DNA of 59,954 nt from Burkholderiaceae bacterium (GTDB lineage Bacteria > Pseudomonadota > Gammaproteobacteria > Burkholderiales > Burkholderiaceae), in NCBI GenBank assembly GCA_028871175.1, contig JAGWNU010000003.1:1-59954 (forward strand), read 5' to 3'. A program made the translations under genes and the position numbers. This document shows positions 15,988-23,610 of the stretch, piece after piece. The stretch's first letter is position 1. Each line of letters starts with the position of its first letter. Under the pieces are notes generated by a model. That model did not search any database and had not been told where the DNA came from. It worked only from the letters and a program-made list of their open reading frames with translations.

Positions 15988-17184
15988 TTGAGCGCACCCC
16001 AACCCACTGACGCCGCACCGCAGGCAGCGCTGCCGGTCTACACCCTCTGGCAACTGATTGCCTATTTCGCACGCCTGGGCGCCTTGGGCTTCGGCGGGCC
16101 GGTGGCGCTGGCCGGCTACATGCGCCGCGACCTCGTGGAAAGGCGCCACTGGATCACCGACGCCGACTACAAGGAAGGCCTGGCGCTCGCGCAACTGGCG
16201 CCCGGGCCGCTGGCCGCACAGTTGGCGATCTACCTCGGCTATGTGCATTACCGCATCCTGGGCGCGACCCTCGTCGGCATCGCGTTCGTGCTGCCGTCGT
16301 TTCTGATGGTCGTGGCGCTGGGCTGGGCATACGTGCATTTCGGTGGCCTGACGTGGATGCAGTCGGTCTTCTACGGCGTGGGGGCGGCCGTGGTCGGCAT
16401 CATCGCCATCAGTGCGCACAAGCTCACCACCAAGAGCGTGGGGAAGGACAAGCTGCTGTGGGCCATCTATCTCGTGCTCGCGGCGGTCACCTTCATCACC
16501 GAATCGGAGGTGGCGTGGCTGTTCGTGGCGGCCGGCATTCTGGTGTGGTTCTGGCGTGCACCGCCCAGGTGGTTGCGGCAGGGCAAGCTCCATGCGGTCG
16601 CCGTCGCGCCGGTCAGCGCCGCGAGCGGCATCCTCAGCACGATCGACTGGCCGGTGCTGTCACAAATTGGCGTCTTCTTTGCCAAGGCCGGCGCCTTCGT
16701 CTTCGGCTCGGGTCTGGCCATCGTGCCGTTTCTGTACGGCGGCGTCGTGACCGAGCACCACTGGCTCAATGAAAAGCAATTCGTCGACGCGGTGGCGGTG
16801 GCCATGATCACCCCCGGCCCCGTGGTCATCACGGTCGGCTTTATCGGCTATCTCATTGCGGGCTTGCCCGGCGCATGCGTCGCGGCGGCCGCTACGTTCC
16901 TGCCGTGCTACCTGTTCACGATCCTGCCGGCGCCATACTTCAAGAAGTACGGCAGGCTGCCCGCCATCCTGGCCTTCGTGGATGGCGTGACGGCCGCCGC
17001 CGTGGGCGCCATCACCGGCGCGGTCATCGTGCTGGCCAAGCGCTCGATTGTCGATGTGCCGACGGCCATGCTCGCGGTGGCCACCGTTGCGCTGCTGCTC
17101 GGGTTCAAGAAGCTGTCAGAGCCCGTGGTCGTAGCCGGCGCCGCGCTCATCGGGCTGGCGCTGTATCCGTTGCTGCATCATTGA
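15988..17184 (+). CDS. chrA: Chromate transporter ChrA
   Basis: 398 residues made of two homologous CHR domains, each opening with the family pattern: FARLGALGFGGPVALAGYMR in the first and FFAKAGAFVFGSGLAIVPFL in the second. GLALAQLAPGPLAAQLAIYL and AVAMITPGPVVITVGFIGYL are the paired signature loops. ChrA exports chromate from the cytoplasm by ion-coupled transport; about 10-12 membrane helices. The only start upstream of the first domain is a TTG at 15988 with a weak GTGAGA before it, so the start is unsure. No chrB or chrF regulator is adjacent. Confidence 0.92.
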   Translation: MSAPQPTDAAPQAALPVYTLWQLIAYFARLGALGFGGPVALAGYMRRDLVERRHWITDADYKEGLALAQLAPGPLAAQLAIYLGYVHYRILGATLVGIAFVLPSFLMVVALGWAYVHFGGLTWMQSVFYGVGAAVVGIIAISAHKLTTKSVGKDKLLWAIYLVLAAVTFITESEVAWLFVAAGILVWFWRAPPRWLRQGKLHAVAVAPVSAASGILSTIDWPVLSQIGVFFAKAGAFVFGSGLAIVPFLYGGVVTEHHWLNEKQFVDAVAVAMITPGPVVITVGFIGYLIAGLPGACVAAAATFLPCYLFTILPAPYFKKYGRLPAILAFVDGVTAAAVGAITGAVIVLAKRSIVDVPTAMLAVATVALLLGFKKLSEPVVVAGAALIGLALYPLLHH

Positions 17185-17243
17185 GATGGATGCCGCTGTG
17201 CAAGGAAAGCACCAGCGGCGCATGCCCCACCCGAACTGCCACT

Positions 17244-18302
17244 ATGTCGATCCGCTCTGCCGCGCCGGCCCTGGCTGCCGCACTTCTGTTTGGCGCCAGC
17301 ACCCCGCTGGCCAAAACCCTGACCGGCGCCATCTCGCCCATCCTCCTGGCGGGCTTGCTTTACCTGGGCAGTGGGCTTGGCCTGACTGGCGTCCTGCTGG
17401 TCCGGCGGCTCGCCCGGACATCTGGCGAGGCGGCACAGCTTGAACCCGCCATGCCCCGGCGCGACATTCCCTGGTTGCTCGGCGCCATCCTGGCCGGCGG
17501 TGTCGCGGGGCCCGCCCTCCTCATGACGGGCTTGGCACAGACGGGGGCCGCGCCTGCGTCGCTGCTGCTCAACGTCGAAGGCGTGTTCACCGCGCTCATC
17601 GCGTGGATCGTCTTCAAGGAAAACGCCGACCGGCAGATCGTGCTCGGCATGGTCGCCATCGTGGCCGGTGGCGCGCTGCTGTCATGGCAACCGGAAGCCG
17701 CCAGCCTGTCGCGGGGCGCCCTGCTGATCGTGGCGGCATGTGCCTGCTGGGCGATCGACAACAACCTCACGCGCAACGTGTCGTCCAACGATGCCGTACT
17801 GATCGCCTGCCTCAAAGGGCTGGTGGCAGGCGTCTGCAACACAGCCTTCGCTCTGGCGGCGGGCAACGCGCTGCCGGCCATGCCTGCGCTGGCGGCGGCC
17901 ATGCTCGTCGGCTTTGCCGGCTATGGTGTGAGCCTGGCGCTGTTCGTCGTGGCACTGCGGCACCTGGGGACCGCCCGCACGGGCGCGTATTTCTCGGTTG
18001 CGCCGCTGTTTGGTGTGGTGATCGCCTTCCTGATCTGGCCGGAGGTGCCCGGTGTGGCGTTCTGGGTTGCAGCCGCGCTGATGGCCCTCGGGGTCTGGCT
18101 GCACCTGCGCGAGCGGCATGAACACGAACACGTACACGAGCCGATGGTTCACACGCATGCGCATCGGCACGACGAGCACCACCAGCACGTGCACGACTTC
18201 CCATGGGACGGCAAGGAGCCGCACGTGCATGCCCACCGGCACGACGCACTTGTCCACAAGCACCCGCATTACCCGGATATCCACCACCGCCACACGCACT
18301 GA
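17244..18302 (+). CDS. DMT/EamA transporter with histidine-rich C-terminal tail
   Basis: 352 residues. Residues 1-290 hold ten membrane segments in two EamA repeats (LLFGASTPLAKTLTGAISPI at the start, MLVGFAGYGVSLALFVVALR in the second). The last 60 residues are about 40 percent histidine (for example HEHEHVHEPMVHTHAHRHDE and HKHPHYPDIHHRHTH), a cytoplasmic metal-binding tail as seen in cation-diffusion and nickel/zinc transporters. The gene starts 60 bp after chrA on the same strand, so they may be coexpressed. A metal-linked export role is inferred from the tail. The substrate is unknown, since EamA proteins usually move metabolites. Confidence 0.88.
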   Translation: MSIRSAAPALAAALLFGASTPLAKTLTGAISPILLAGLLYLGSGLGLTGVLLVRRLARTSGEAAQLEPAMPRRDIPWLLGAILAGGVAGPALLMTGLAQTGAAPASLLLNVEGVFTALIAWIVFKENADRQIVLGMVAIVAGGALLSWQPEAASLSRGALLIVAACACWAIDNNLTRNVSSNDAVLIACLKGLVAGVCNTAFALAAGNALPAMPALAAAMLVGFAGYGVSLALFVVALRHLGTARTGAYFSVAPLFGVVIAFLIWPEVPGVAFWVAAALMALGVWLHLRERHEHEHVHEPMVHTHAHRHDEHHQHVHDFPWDGKEPHVHAHRHDALVHKHPHYPDIHHRHTH

Positions 18303-18382
18303 ACAGCGCAGCCGGGCAGTGATGGCGCACGCGAACGCGAATGGGCTTGCAGCAACCGATTCGAGAGCATATAGTTAGCCAA

Positions 18383-18727
18383 ATGGATAACAATAGAATT
18401 GCGCTAGACGCGATCTTCCATGCGCTTGCAGACCCCACGCGCAGGGCCGTCGTTCAACGGCTGGGCAGCGGGCCTGCAACGGTGAGTGAGCTGGCGGAGC
18501 CATTCGACATGGCACTGCCGTCTTTCATGAAACACGTGCGGGTCCTGGAAGAAACCGGGCTGGTTCATTCCAGGAAGAGCGGCCGCATCCGGACATGCGA
18601 GCTGGATCGCGAAAACCTGGCGGCCGCCGAGCGCTGGTTTGCCGAGCAGCGCGAAATCTGGGCAAGCAGGTACCGCAATCTGGACCACCTCTTAGAAGAA
18701 TTGAAAGGAAAGAACCATGAAGGCTGA
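18383..18727 (+). CDS. ArsR-family regulator paired with SRPBCC protein
   Basis: 114 residues from the ATG at 18383 (MDNNRIALDAIFHALADPTR); a longer frame begins at 18341 but lacks the family N-terminus. The winged helix contains ATVSELAEPFDMALPSFMKH and the beta-wing SRKSGRIRTCELD. It has none of the cysteine pairs of metal-sensing ArsR proteins. This subtype is nearly always followed by an AHSA1/SRPBCC gene, here overlapping its stop by 11 bp, so the two are translationally coupled. The usual job is autorepression of this pair; the inducer is unknown. Confidence 0.93.
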   Translation: MDNNRIALDAIFHALADPTRRAVVQRLGSGPATVSELAEPFDMALPSFMKHVRVLEETGLVHSRKSGRIRTCELDRENLAAAERWFAEQREIWASRYRNLDHLLEELKGKNHEG

Positions 18728-19235
18728 TCTCCGATTCGAATTCCTCGCCGACAAGGCTGCGAGCCGCATCACCGTCAAGCGCGAGTTCGCGGCAAGGCGC
18801 CAGCTCGTGTGGGATTGCCATACCCAGCGCGAATTGCTTGACCGCTGGTTTGCGCCCAAGCCGCTGACCACCAAGACCCAGCACATGGCGTTCAAGGAAG
18901 GGGGCTATTGGCACTACGCCATGATCACGCCCGAGGGCGAAGCATTCTGGAGCCGCCTCGACTATCTGGCCATCCACCCGATCGACAGCTATGCCGCGCT
19001 GGACGGCTTCTGCGACGAGGCAGGCAACGTGAATCCGGACATGCCCAGGTCGCGCTTGGACGTGACCTTTACCGATGCGAACGAGCGCACGCTCGTGACA
19101 ACCGTGGTTCAGTACAAGTCGGCAGAAGATGTGCAGAAGGTCATCGACATGGGGTTGAGGGAAGGGCTCGCCTCCACCCTCGAACGGCTCGACGAACTGC
19201 TGCTCGACCTGGCTGCGCCGGCGCAGCGGGCATAA
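18717..19235 (+). CDS. AHSA1-like SRPBCC protein
   Basis: 172 residues beginning inside the ArsR stop (ATGAAGGCTGA). The SRPBCC/AHSA1 pattern is evident: ITVKREFAARRQLVWDCHTQ, WFAPKPLTTKTQHMAFKEGG, and a C-terminal helix GLREGLASTLERLDELLLDL. These proteins have a hydrophobic ligand cavity; in bacteria the ligand and function are mostly unknown despite the Hsp90-activator name. Cotranscribed with the ArsR gene and ended by the terminator at 19277-19303. Confidence 0.92.
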   Translation: MKADLRFEFLADKAASRITVKREFAARRQLVWDCHTQRELLDRWFAPKPLTTKTQHMAFKEGGYWHYAMITPEGEAFWSRLDYLAIHPIDSYAALDGFCDEAGNVNPDMPRSRLDVTFTDANERTLVTTVVQYKSAEDVQKVIDMGLREGLASTLERLDELLLDLAAPAQRA

Positions 19236-19276
19236 CAGCGCCGTCGCTGGCGAGGCAACGCCGGCCGATGGTCAGA

Positions 19277-19303
19277 AGAAAAGCCGCCCCAGGGCGGCTT
19301 TTT
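19277..19303. terminator. Bidirectional intrinsic terminator
   Basis: AAGCCGCC-CCAG-GGCGGCTT with flanking A-run upstream and TTT downstream. It sits between the convergent SRPBCC gene and the hypothetical gene ending at 19329, so it can serve both. Confidence 0.85.
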
Positions 19304-19328
19304 CTACGTACCGCGCTGGCAGCTCGGC

Positions 19329-19802
19329 TCACGCTGCCGACGGGTCCTCCGCGCGCTTTGGAGCGCTCCGGCTGAACCGCGCCGCCAGCGCCTTGCGCGC
19401 CCCGTCCAACCCTTCCCCCTGACCGGCCAGCTTGAGCAGCGCATACCCCTCCATCGCGCCGCTCATCACGTCGCTGCCCAGTGCCAGTTGCGAGTCGGAC
19501 ATGCGCTGGTAGAGGCTCGCCACGCGCACGAGTCTGCTGCGGAGTTGGTCGAAACCGGCCAGATCGCGGCGCAATTCCGCCAGGTCGAAGTTGCCGGGCA
19601 GCAGGTAGGGGTTGTGGTTCAGCACCTCCACGGCCTGGCGCGCAAACGCCTCGGACTTGTTGCCCATCTTCACCAGCGTTCGACGCTGGGCCGGGGTGAG
19701 GTCGATCAGGCTGGCGAGCCGGTCTTCGAGCGTCTTCAGCGCGCCGTCCACGGCGGCCAGGTCAGCCGGGGTGAGCTGATACGAAATCAGGTTCTGCGGC
19801 AT
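19329..19802 (-). CDS. Conserved-looking hypothetical helical protein
   Basis: 157 residues from the ATG at 19802, which has GAGGAG eight bases upstream; a longer frame to 19886 exists without such a site. The sequence is soluble and nearly all helical: ITPADLAAVDGALKTL-type opening (actually LTPADLAAVDGALKTLEDRL), DLTPAQRRTLVKMGNKSEAF, and a basic tail. It looks like a structured cytoplasmic protein found singly in Burkholderiales genomes. I cannot name its family. It converges with the SRPBCC gene at a shared terminator. Confidence 0.8.
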   Translation of the reverse strand: MPQNLISYQLTPADLAAVDGALKTLEDRLASLIDLTPAQRRTLVKMGNKSEAFARQAVEVLNHNPYLLPGNFDLAELRRDLAGFDQLRSRLVRVASLYQRMSDSQLALGSDVMSGAMEGYALLKLAGQGEGLDGARKALAARFSRSAPKRAEDPSAA

Positions 19803-19926
19803 GTCACTCCTCGTCAATCCATTGGCAGGGTCGCGCCATCCAGGGCACGAGGACGGGAGATTGGCCGCTGCGGCGCCGGTTCGCAATGCTCGATGGCAGC
19901 TTTGGTTGAAGAATCAGACTGTTCCG

Positions 19927-20220
19927 ATGCGGCGTTCACAACTCGACACATCGAGATGTGCTCTCGGCGGTCCGAGCTCGGAGCTCGACACGTGAGGCTT
20001 TTTGCTCGATGGTTCGAGCTCGGAGCTCGGCGTGTGAGGCTTTTTGCTCGACAGGTCGAGCTCGGAGCTCGGCGTGCTGGGCTTTTTGCTTGGAGGACCG
20101 AGCGCTGAGCTCGGCGCGTGAGGCTCTTTGCTCGGCAGTTCGAGTTTGAAGCTCGACGTGTCGGGCTTTTTACTCGGCGGTTCAAGCTCGAAACTCGACG
20201 CGCGGGGCCTTTTGATCGGT
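19927..20220. repeat. Seven-copy 42-bp tandem repeat array
   Basis: Seven degenerate units of 41-43 bp (starts near 19927, 19969, 20011, 20054, 20095, 20137, 20179). A typical plus-strand unit begins GGTTCGAGCTCGGAGCTCGG and ends TGAGGCTTTTTGCTCGAC. Each contains nested SacI-type palindromes (GAGCTC) and a GGCTTTTT tract. One unit of 43 is followed by one of 41, so the 14-codon phase is kept. On the minus strand one frame reads a KPHTPSSELEP-PSK 14-residue repeat, but that frame has no credible start. The outer units are the most diverged. Confidence 0.85.
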
Positions 20221-20278
20221 GAGCAAAGCCTGGAAGGCGACGTGCGAAAAATCAGAATCTGGCGCTTACCCCCATCGC

Positions 20279-20284
20279 TATAAT
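20279..20284 (+). promoter_or_regulatory. TATAAT -10 box upstream of structured RNA
   Basis: Perfect TATAAT in very GC-rich DNA, with a poor -35 (AATCTG at 17 bp spacing). Transcription would start near 20291, at the first predicted hairpin. The weak -35 suggests an activator or an upstream element. Confidence 0.45.
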
Positions 20285-20290
20285 TCCTCC

Positions 20291-20500
20291 CGCTGCCGCA
20301 CCAACGGCAGCCGGGTCTGGCGATCCGTCTGAAGTATTTCCTGTGAATGCATGTCGCCTCGCGCGACGTGCTGCGTTCGCTCGCGCAAGCCAGTTCATGG
20401 CGGGCCGGGTGGGGAGACCTTCGGGTCTGCCGGCGCCACAGGGGCCGGTTCGCCAGCCCCGCCGTCAGACCCGCCACCCCTCATCTGGCGATGAGCGGCA
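20291..20500 (+). ncRNA. Structured RNA candidate (5' leader or antisense-type RNA)
   Basis: Local hairpin GCTGCCG-CACCAA-CGGCAGC (20292-20311). Then a closed domain 20399-20475: GGCGGG pairs with CCCGCC, GGGG (20411-20414) with CCCC (20457-20460), enclosing AGACC-TTCG-GGTCT (a UUCG tetraloop, 20415-20428) and CCGGC...GCCGG (20430-20448). A last hairpin CTCAT-CTGGCG-ATGAG is at 20480-20495, just before the ribosome binding site of the next gene. The fold recalls C4-type antisense RNAs of P1/P4-like phages; this is unverified. It could instead be a cis-regulatory leader. Limits are approximate. Confidence 0.55.
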
Positions 20501-20527
20501 GGCCTCTTCAATCCCTGTGGAGGCTTC

Positions 20528-20896
20528 ATGCCAAATTCTCAAAGCGGGCACCGCCCCGCGTCTTACCCATCTCCACCCGCACCACTCAGTCCGGCGCCCA
20601 CGTCATCCGACACCGGCAGACTCACCATGAACCGCGTCTACCTGAACGGCACACTCGCCGCGCAGGCGTACCTCAAGCGCACGCGCACCGCCATGTGCAC
20701 GCACGGCCAATGCCGGCCGGGCATGCTGCGCGAGCAGCTTCAGGTCTTCTCCGCACAGGCGTTTCCGCCGGTCTTCGTCAAAGGCTTTGTGGATGCGATT
20801 GATGCCTACGTATCGATGTCGCTCGGGGGCCGCGATGTCGATCCGCAAGCGTGGGACGTGCTAGCCGCCATCGAGCGGCGGGGCTATCGCGAATAA
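20528..20896 (+). CDS. Small hypothetical protein downstream of structured RNA
   Basis: 122 residues from the ATG at 20528 with GGAGG four bases upstream. The first 33 residues are Pro/Ser-rich and may be untranslated if the internal ATG at 20627 (MNRVYLNGTLAAQAYLKRTR) is used. The rest contains one Cys pair (MCTHGQCRPGM), a hydrophobic helix (FVKGFVDAIDAYVSMSLGG) and ends IERRGYRE. I recognise no family. Its place behind the repeat array and structured RNA suggests a mobile or phage-derived origin, but no integrase is near. Confidence 0.55.
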   Translation: MPNSQSGHRPASYPSPPAPLSPAPTSSDTGRLTMNRVYLNGTLAAQAYLKRTRTAMCTHGQCRPGMLREQLQVFSAQAFPPVFVKGFVDAIDAYVSMSLGGRDVDPQAWDVLAAIERRGYRE

Positions 20897-21356
20897 CAAT
20901 GGTTTGGCGCATTCCCGTGACGGGCGGGAATGTCCTCCCGGAGTGGGCCACCCAACCTGCGCCGTCTTCCGCACCACCTCACGATCCATCCGCAAGGGCC
21001 GCCCGGGCGTCGACTCTGACGTTGACACGGTGGCATGTGCCGGACGCATGCCGTGGCACTGGATGCCCGCCATCAGCGGGCGCAGGTCGCAGGTCATCAC
21101 GTCAGGCGCCGGTTGCACGCGCTGCAGCCCGAAGCCGCGAAAGCGATCACCACCGATGCTCACCTCGCGCCGCGGCGCGCGTCGGTGGGCTTTATGTGTG
21201 AGCAGGATGCGGGTGGGGCGTGTGTGATGCCGGGGTGACCTTCCGGTAAGGCCGACACGCACCATCAGGCAGCGCCCGCCTGGCCTAACCGTCTCCATGG
21301 CCTGCAGTCATTCGACTGCGGAAGCCACGCGCCGCCCGCGCGCCGTCGGCGGCAGC
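20897..21356. other. Intergenic region with possible phage-type relic
   Basis: 460 bp with no gene I can call firmly. A plus-strand frame at 21035-21238 ends in RASVGFMCEQDAGGACVMPG, which resembles short frames I associate with phage-satellite loci in proteobacteria. It lacks a ribosome binding site. No terminator, att repeat or integrase is visible. Confidence 0.35.
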
Positions 21357-21656
21357 TCATACCAGCCGCACGACGGTGTCCTGCATGGAGCCTTCTGCCC
21401 ACACGTCTTTGTACTTTTCGAGCAGGGCTGCGTAGTCCCGATCGCCCAGCAATTTCTCGTTGACCTGCTGCATCTTGTCGAGGCTGTCCGAATCGAAGTG
21501 CCAGTGAATATTGCCGCCGCCGAATTGTTCGGCGCCGAAACGCATGTCGAGCGCATAGCGCTTGTTGAGGTGGGCCGTGACTTCTGCGGCAAAGGCCAAT
21601 GCCGACGGCAGCACCGATGCATTCTTGACGGTCGCCGTGCGGATGAATCTGTACAT
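21357..21656 (-). CDS. Small hypothetical protein, dimeric alpha/beta-barrel-like
   Basis: 99 residues from the ATG at 21656, with AGGAG nine bases upstream. The pattern of alternating strands and helices (MYRFIRTATVKNASVLPSAL, then FGAEQFGGGNIHWHFDSDSL) and the C-terminal strand MQDTVVRLV resemble the dimeric alpha/beta barrel (NIPSNAP/ABM-like) proteins. No catalytic motif is seen. Monocistronic, followed by no clear terminator. Confidence 0.78.
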   Translation of the reverse strand: MYRFIRTATVKNASVLPSALAFAAEVTAHLNKRYALDMRFGAEQFGGGNIHWHFDSDSLDKMQQVNEKLLGDRDYAALLEKYKDVWAEGSMQDTVVRLV

Positions 21657-21859
21657 GGTTGCTCTCCTGTCAACGTGACTTGAACCATTGCGGCACGCCC
21701 ATGGCAGGAGTTGCTTCGCCTGGGCGGCTTCCGCCGAAGTCATGTTAGGAGGCCGACCGCCGCGCGCGTTGCGATGGCTCAAGGATGGTCGCCAAGTTGA
21801 TCGGCCGTCACGCTGTGTACCCGATGGGGTTGCGCCGCGTGACAGCGCGCGTGCCGGCT

Positions 21860-23266
21860 TTACGCCTGCATCACGCGATTGCGGCCGCCTCGCTTGGCCT
21901 GGTACAGGGCCTGGTCCGCCAGGTGCAGTACAGCAGCCGCAGTGGCGTGCAGGAACTTGCGGCTCCAGCGTTCGGGCGGCGTCGCGCTGCCGTCGTAGGT
22001 GGCGCATCCGATGCTGACGGTGACAAACCCGCCGACGGCTGGCGCGGCCGCAATGCATCGTGCTTCCACGGCCTCGCGCACACGCTCTGCGATGTGCTGG
22101 GCTTCCGCTGACGGCGTGTAGGGCAGGAGCGCGACGAACTCTTCGCCGCCGTAGCGCGCGACGATATCTGCAGGGCGCTTGCCGAGCAGTCGCGCCAGCA
22201 CTTCGGCAACCTCGACGAGGCAAGCATCGCCGCGCGCGTGGCCGTAGCTGTCGTTGATCTGCTTGAAACGGTCGATGTCGATCATGAGCACCGAGAGCGG
22301 GGTGCGATCGCGCGTGGCCCGCCGAAGCTCCGCCTCCCAGCGTTGCTCGAAGGCGCGGCGATTGGGCAACCGGGTGAGGCTGTCGACCAGTGCCTGCTGT
22401 TCGAGCTTGGCGTTGTCGCGGACGACGAGCTCGTACAGGCGCGCGATGTCACGAATCAGCTTCGCCAGCACGATGGCGGAGGACACGACGCTGAGCAGAC
22501 GCGCCATGTACCACCCCAGGGCATAGCGCGCACCGCCATGAAGCGTGAGCACGGCGTCGGCAAGGGCGGCCGTCAAGGCGACGGCAACCCACAGGTCGAT
22601 CCGCCGACGGATGCGCGTGATGGCCACATAGGCTGTCAGGCCGATGATGTTGGCCCCGATGACCGGCACACCCAGTTTCTGCACCAGGCCACTGTATGCG
22701 CCGTCCTGGATCAACTGCGGCAGGTGGCTCACCTCGCGAAGGCTCACGAAGGCGACGGCGGCCGCCAGCAGAGGGCCCACCAGAACCATGCACGCGGCGC
22801 TGCGGTTGTGGCGCAAGGATTCCGCCGCAGAGGGCCCGGCTCTCCGCCGTGCCGCAAGAAGGGCTAGCAGGACGAGCAGGGGATAGCCGGCATGCCAGAA
22901 GGTCCAGAGCCAGACCGCAGTCTGCGGTCCGGCGCCCAATAGCCCGGTTGCGGAAAACACGCCTGGAAAGGTCGGCAACTGCACTGCAGCCAGGACGGCC
23001 GAGTAGAGGTAGGCACTCGCCAGGATGCCGGAGAACGCGTCTGCTCCGATGCGCGCGCGCTGCCAGAGCAGGTAGGCCGTCAGGCTGTCCGACAGCACGA
23101 TCGTTGTCAGGAACATCGGCAGGAACGGCTTGACCTCGGCCAGCGGCGTTTCGGCATGCAGAAAAGCCAGGCCCATCACCGCCACGATCAAGACGACAAC
23201 GGTTGCGGCCGTGATGAACTCACGCCGGGTGATCACGTCATCGTTGAGCTTGGCTGTCAGCGGCAT
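21860..23266 (-). CDS. Membrane GGDEF diguanylate cyclase (MASE4-like sensor)
   Basis: 468 residues. The N-terminal 270 hold about eight membrane helices arranged like a MASE4 sensor. A coiled-coil linker follows (IRDIARLYELVVRDNAKLEQ). The GGDEF domain (about 300-460) has an active-site GGEEF (ARYGGEEFVALLP) and an RxxD inhibitory site just before it (RPADIVARYGG), so the enzyme is probably active and product-inhibited. It makes c-di-GMP from two GTP at the inner membrane. It is divergent from the S8 protease gene. The REC-EAL phosphodiesterase lies 8 kb upstream. Confidence 0.93.
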   Translation of the reverse strand: MPLTAKLNDDVITRREFITAATVVVLIVAVMGLAFLHAETPLAEVKPFLPMFLTTIVLSDSLTAYLLWQRARIGADAFSGILASAYLYSAVLAAVQLPTFPGVFSATGLLGAGPQTAVWLWTFWHAGYPLLVLLALLAARRRAGPSAAESLRHNRSAACMVLVGPLLAAAVAFVSLREVSHLPQLIQDGAYSGLVQKLGVPVIGANIIGLTAYVAITRIRRRIDLWVAVALTAALADAVLTLHGGARYALGWYMARLLSVVSSAIVLAKLIRDIARLYELVVRDNAKLEQQALVDSLTRLPNRRAFEQRWEAELRRATRDRTPLSVLMIDIDRFKQINDSYGHARGDACLVEVAEVLARLLGKRPADIVARYGGEEFVALLPYTPSAEAQHIAERVREAVEARCIAAAPAVGGFVTVSIGCATYDGSATPPERWSRKFLHATAAAVLHLADQALYQAKRGGRNRVMQA

Positions 23267-23610
23267 GTGTCTTTGATTCGGGCACTGCCCTGTTCATCGT
23301 CTTGAAACCCCTCGACTTTAGACTGATTCGTCGATGCGCTCCTCGTCACTGACGACAGACAGTGTCTGTCGCGCGCTTGACGAGCATGCCGGCTCCCGGG
23401 CGCCGGGCAATAGAGACAAATACCCACACGCCGTTTTTTCAAACGCGCCGATGACACACGTGACGCGACGGTATAAAGCCTGATGAGGCAAACGACCCGA
23501 TTGGCCCGCCCAGGGTTCCGGCAGCATCGGATGCGACCTGCCGCTGTCAAGTTTCCGTCCTGACCGCCGAAATCAAGATTTGCCGTGTCCCGATTGATCC
23601 AACGCGCCCA
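23267..23610. other. Divergent intergenic region, GGDEF gene / S8 protease
   Basis: 344 bp without a gene. It holds the perfect palindrome at 23353-23371 and an AT-richer patch (GGTATAAAGCCTGATGAGG, near 23470) that could carry the protease promoter, but I cannot define a -35. Confidence 0.5.
23353..23371. promoter_or_regulatory. Perfect 19-bp palindrome, candidate operator
   Basis: CGACAGACA-G-TGTCTGTCG, nine-base arms around one base, 87 bp upstream of the GGDEF start and 240 bp upstream of the protease. Symmetry of this quality in a divergent spacer suggests a dimeric regulator site. The regulator is not identified. Confidence 0.55.

Noticed and set aside
14998-16593. 531-codon minus-strand frame spanning metQ and chrA
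   Set aside because: Crosses two recognised genes and reads low-complexity sequence in the antisense of chrA.
19927-20220. Repeat array read as CRISPR
   Set aside because: Units are contiguous and homologous along their whole length; there are no unique spacers and no cas genes.
19914-20477. Repeat array read as a repeat protein gene on the minus strand
   Set aside because: The frame can only start inside the structured-RNA region without a ribosome site, and other frames are open as well because the repeat lacks stops.
20395-20480. Cobalamin riboswitch (GGGGAGACC resembles the B12 box)
   Set aside because: The rest of the B12 box and the required upstream helices are missing, and the following gene is not cobalamin-related.
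20290-20500. 6S RNA
   Set aside because: No long closing stem with a central bubble; the fold is several separate hairpins.
20861-21298. 145-codon minus-strand frame in the intergenic region
   Set aside because: Overlaps the end of a better-supported gene, lacks a ribosome site and is Arg/Pro/His-rich.
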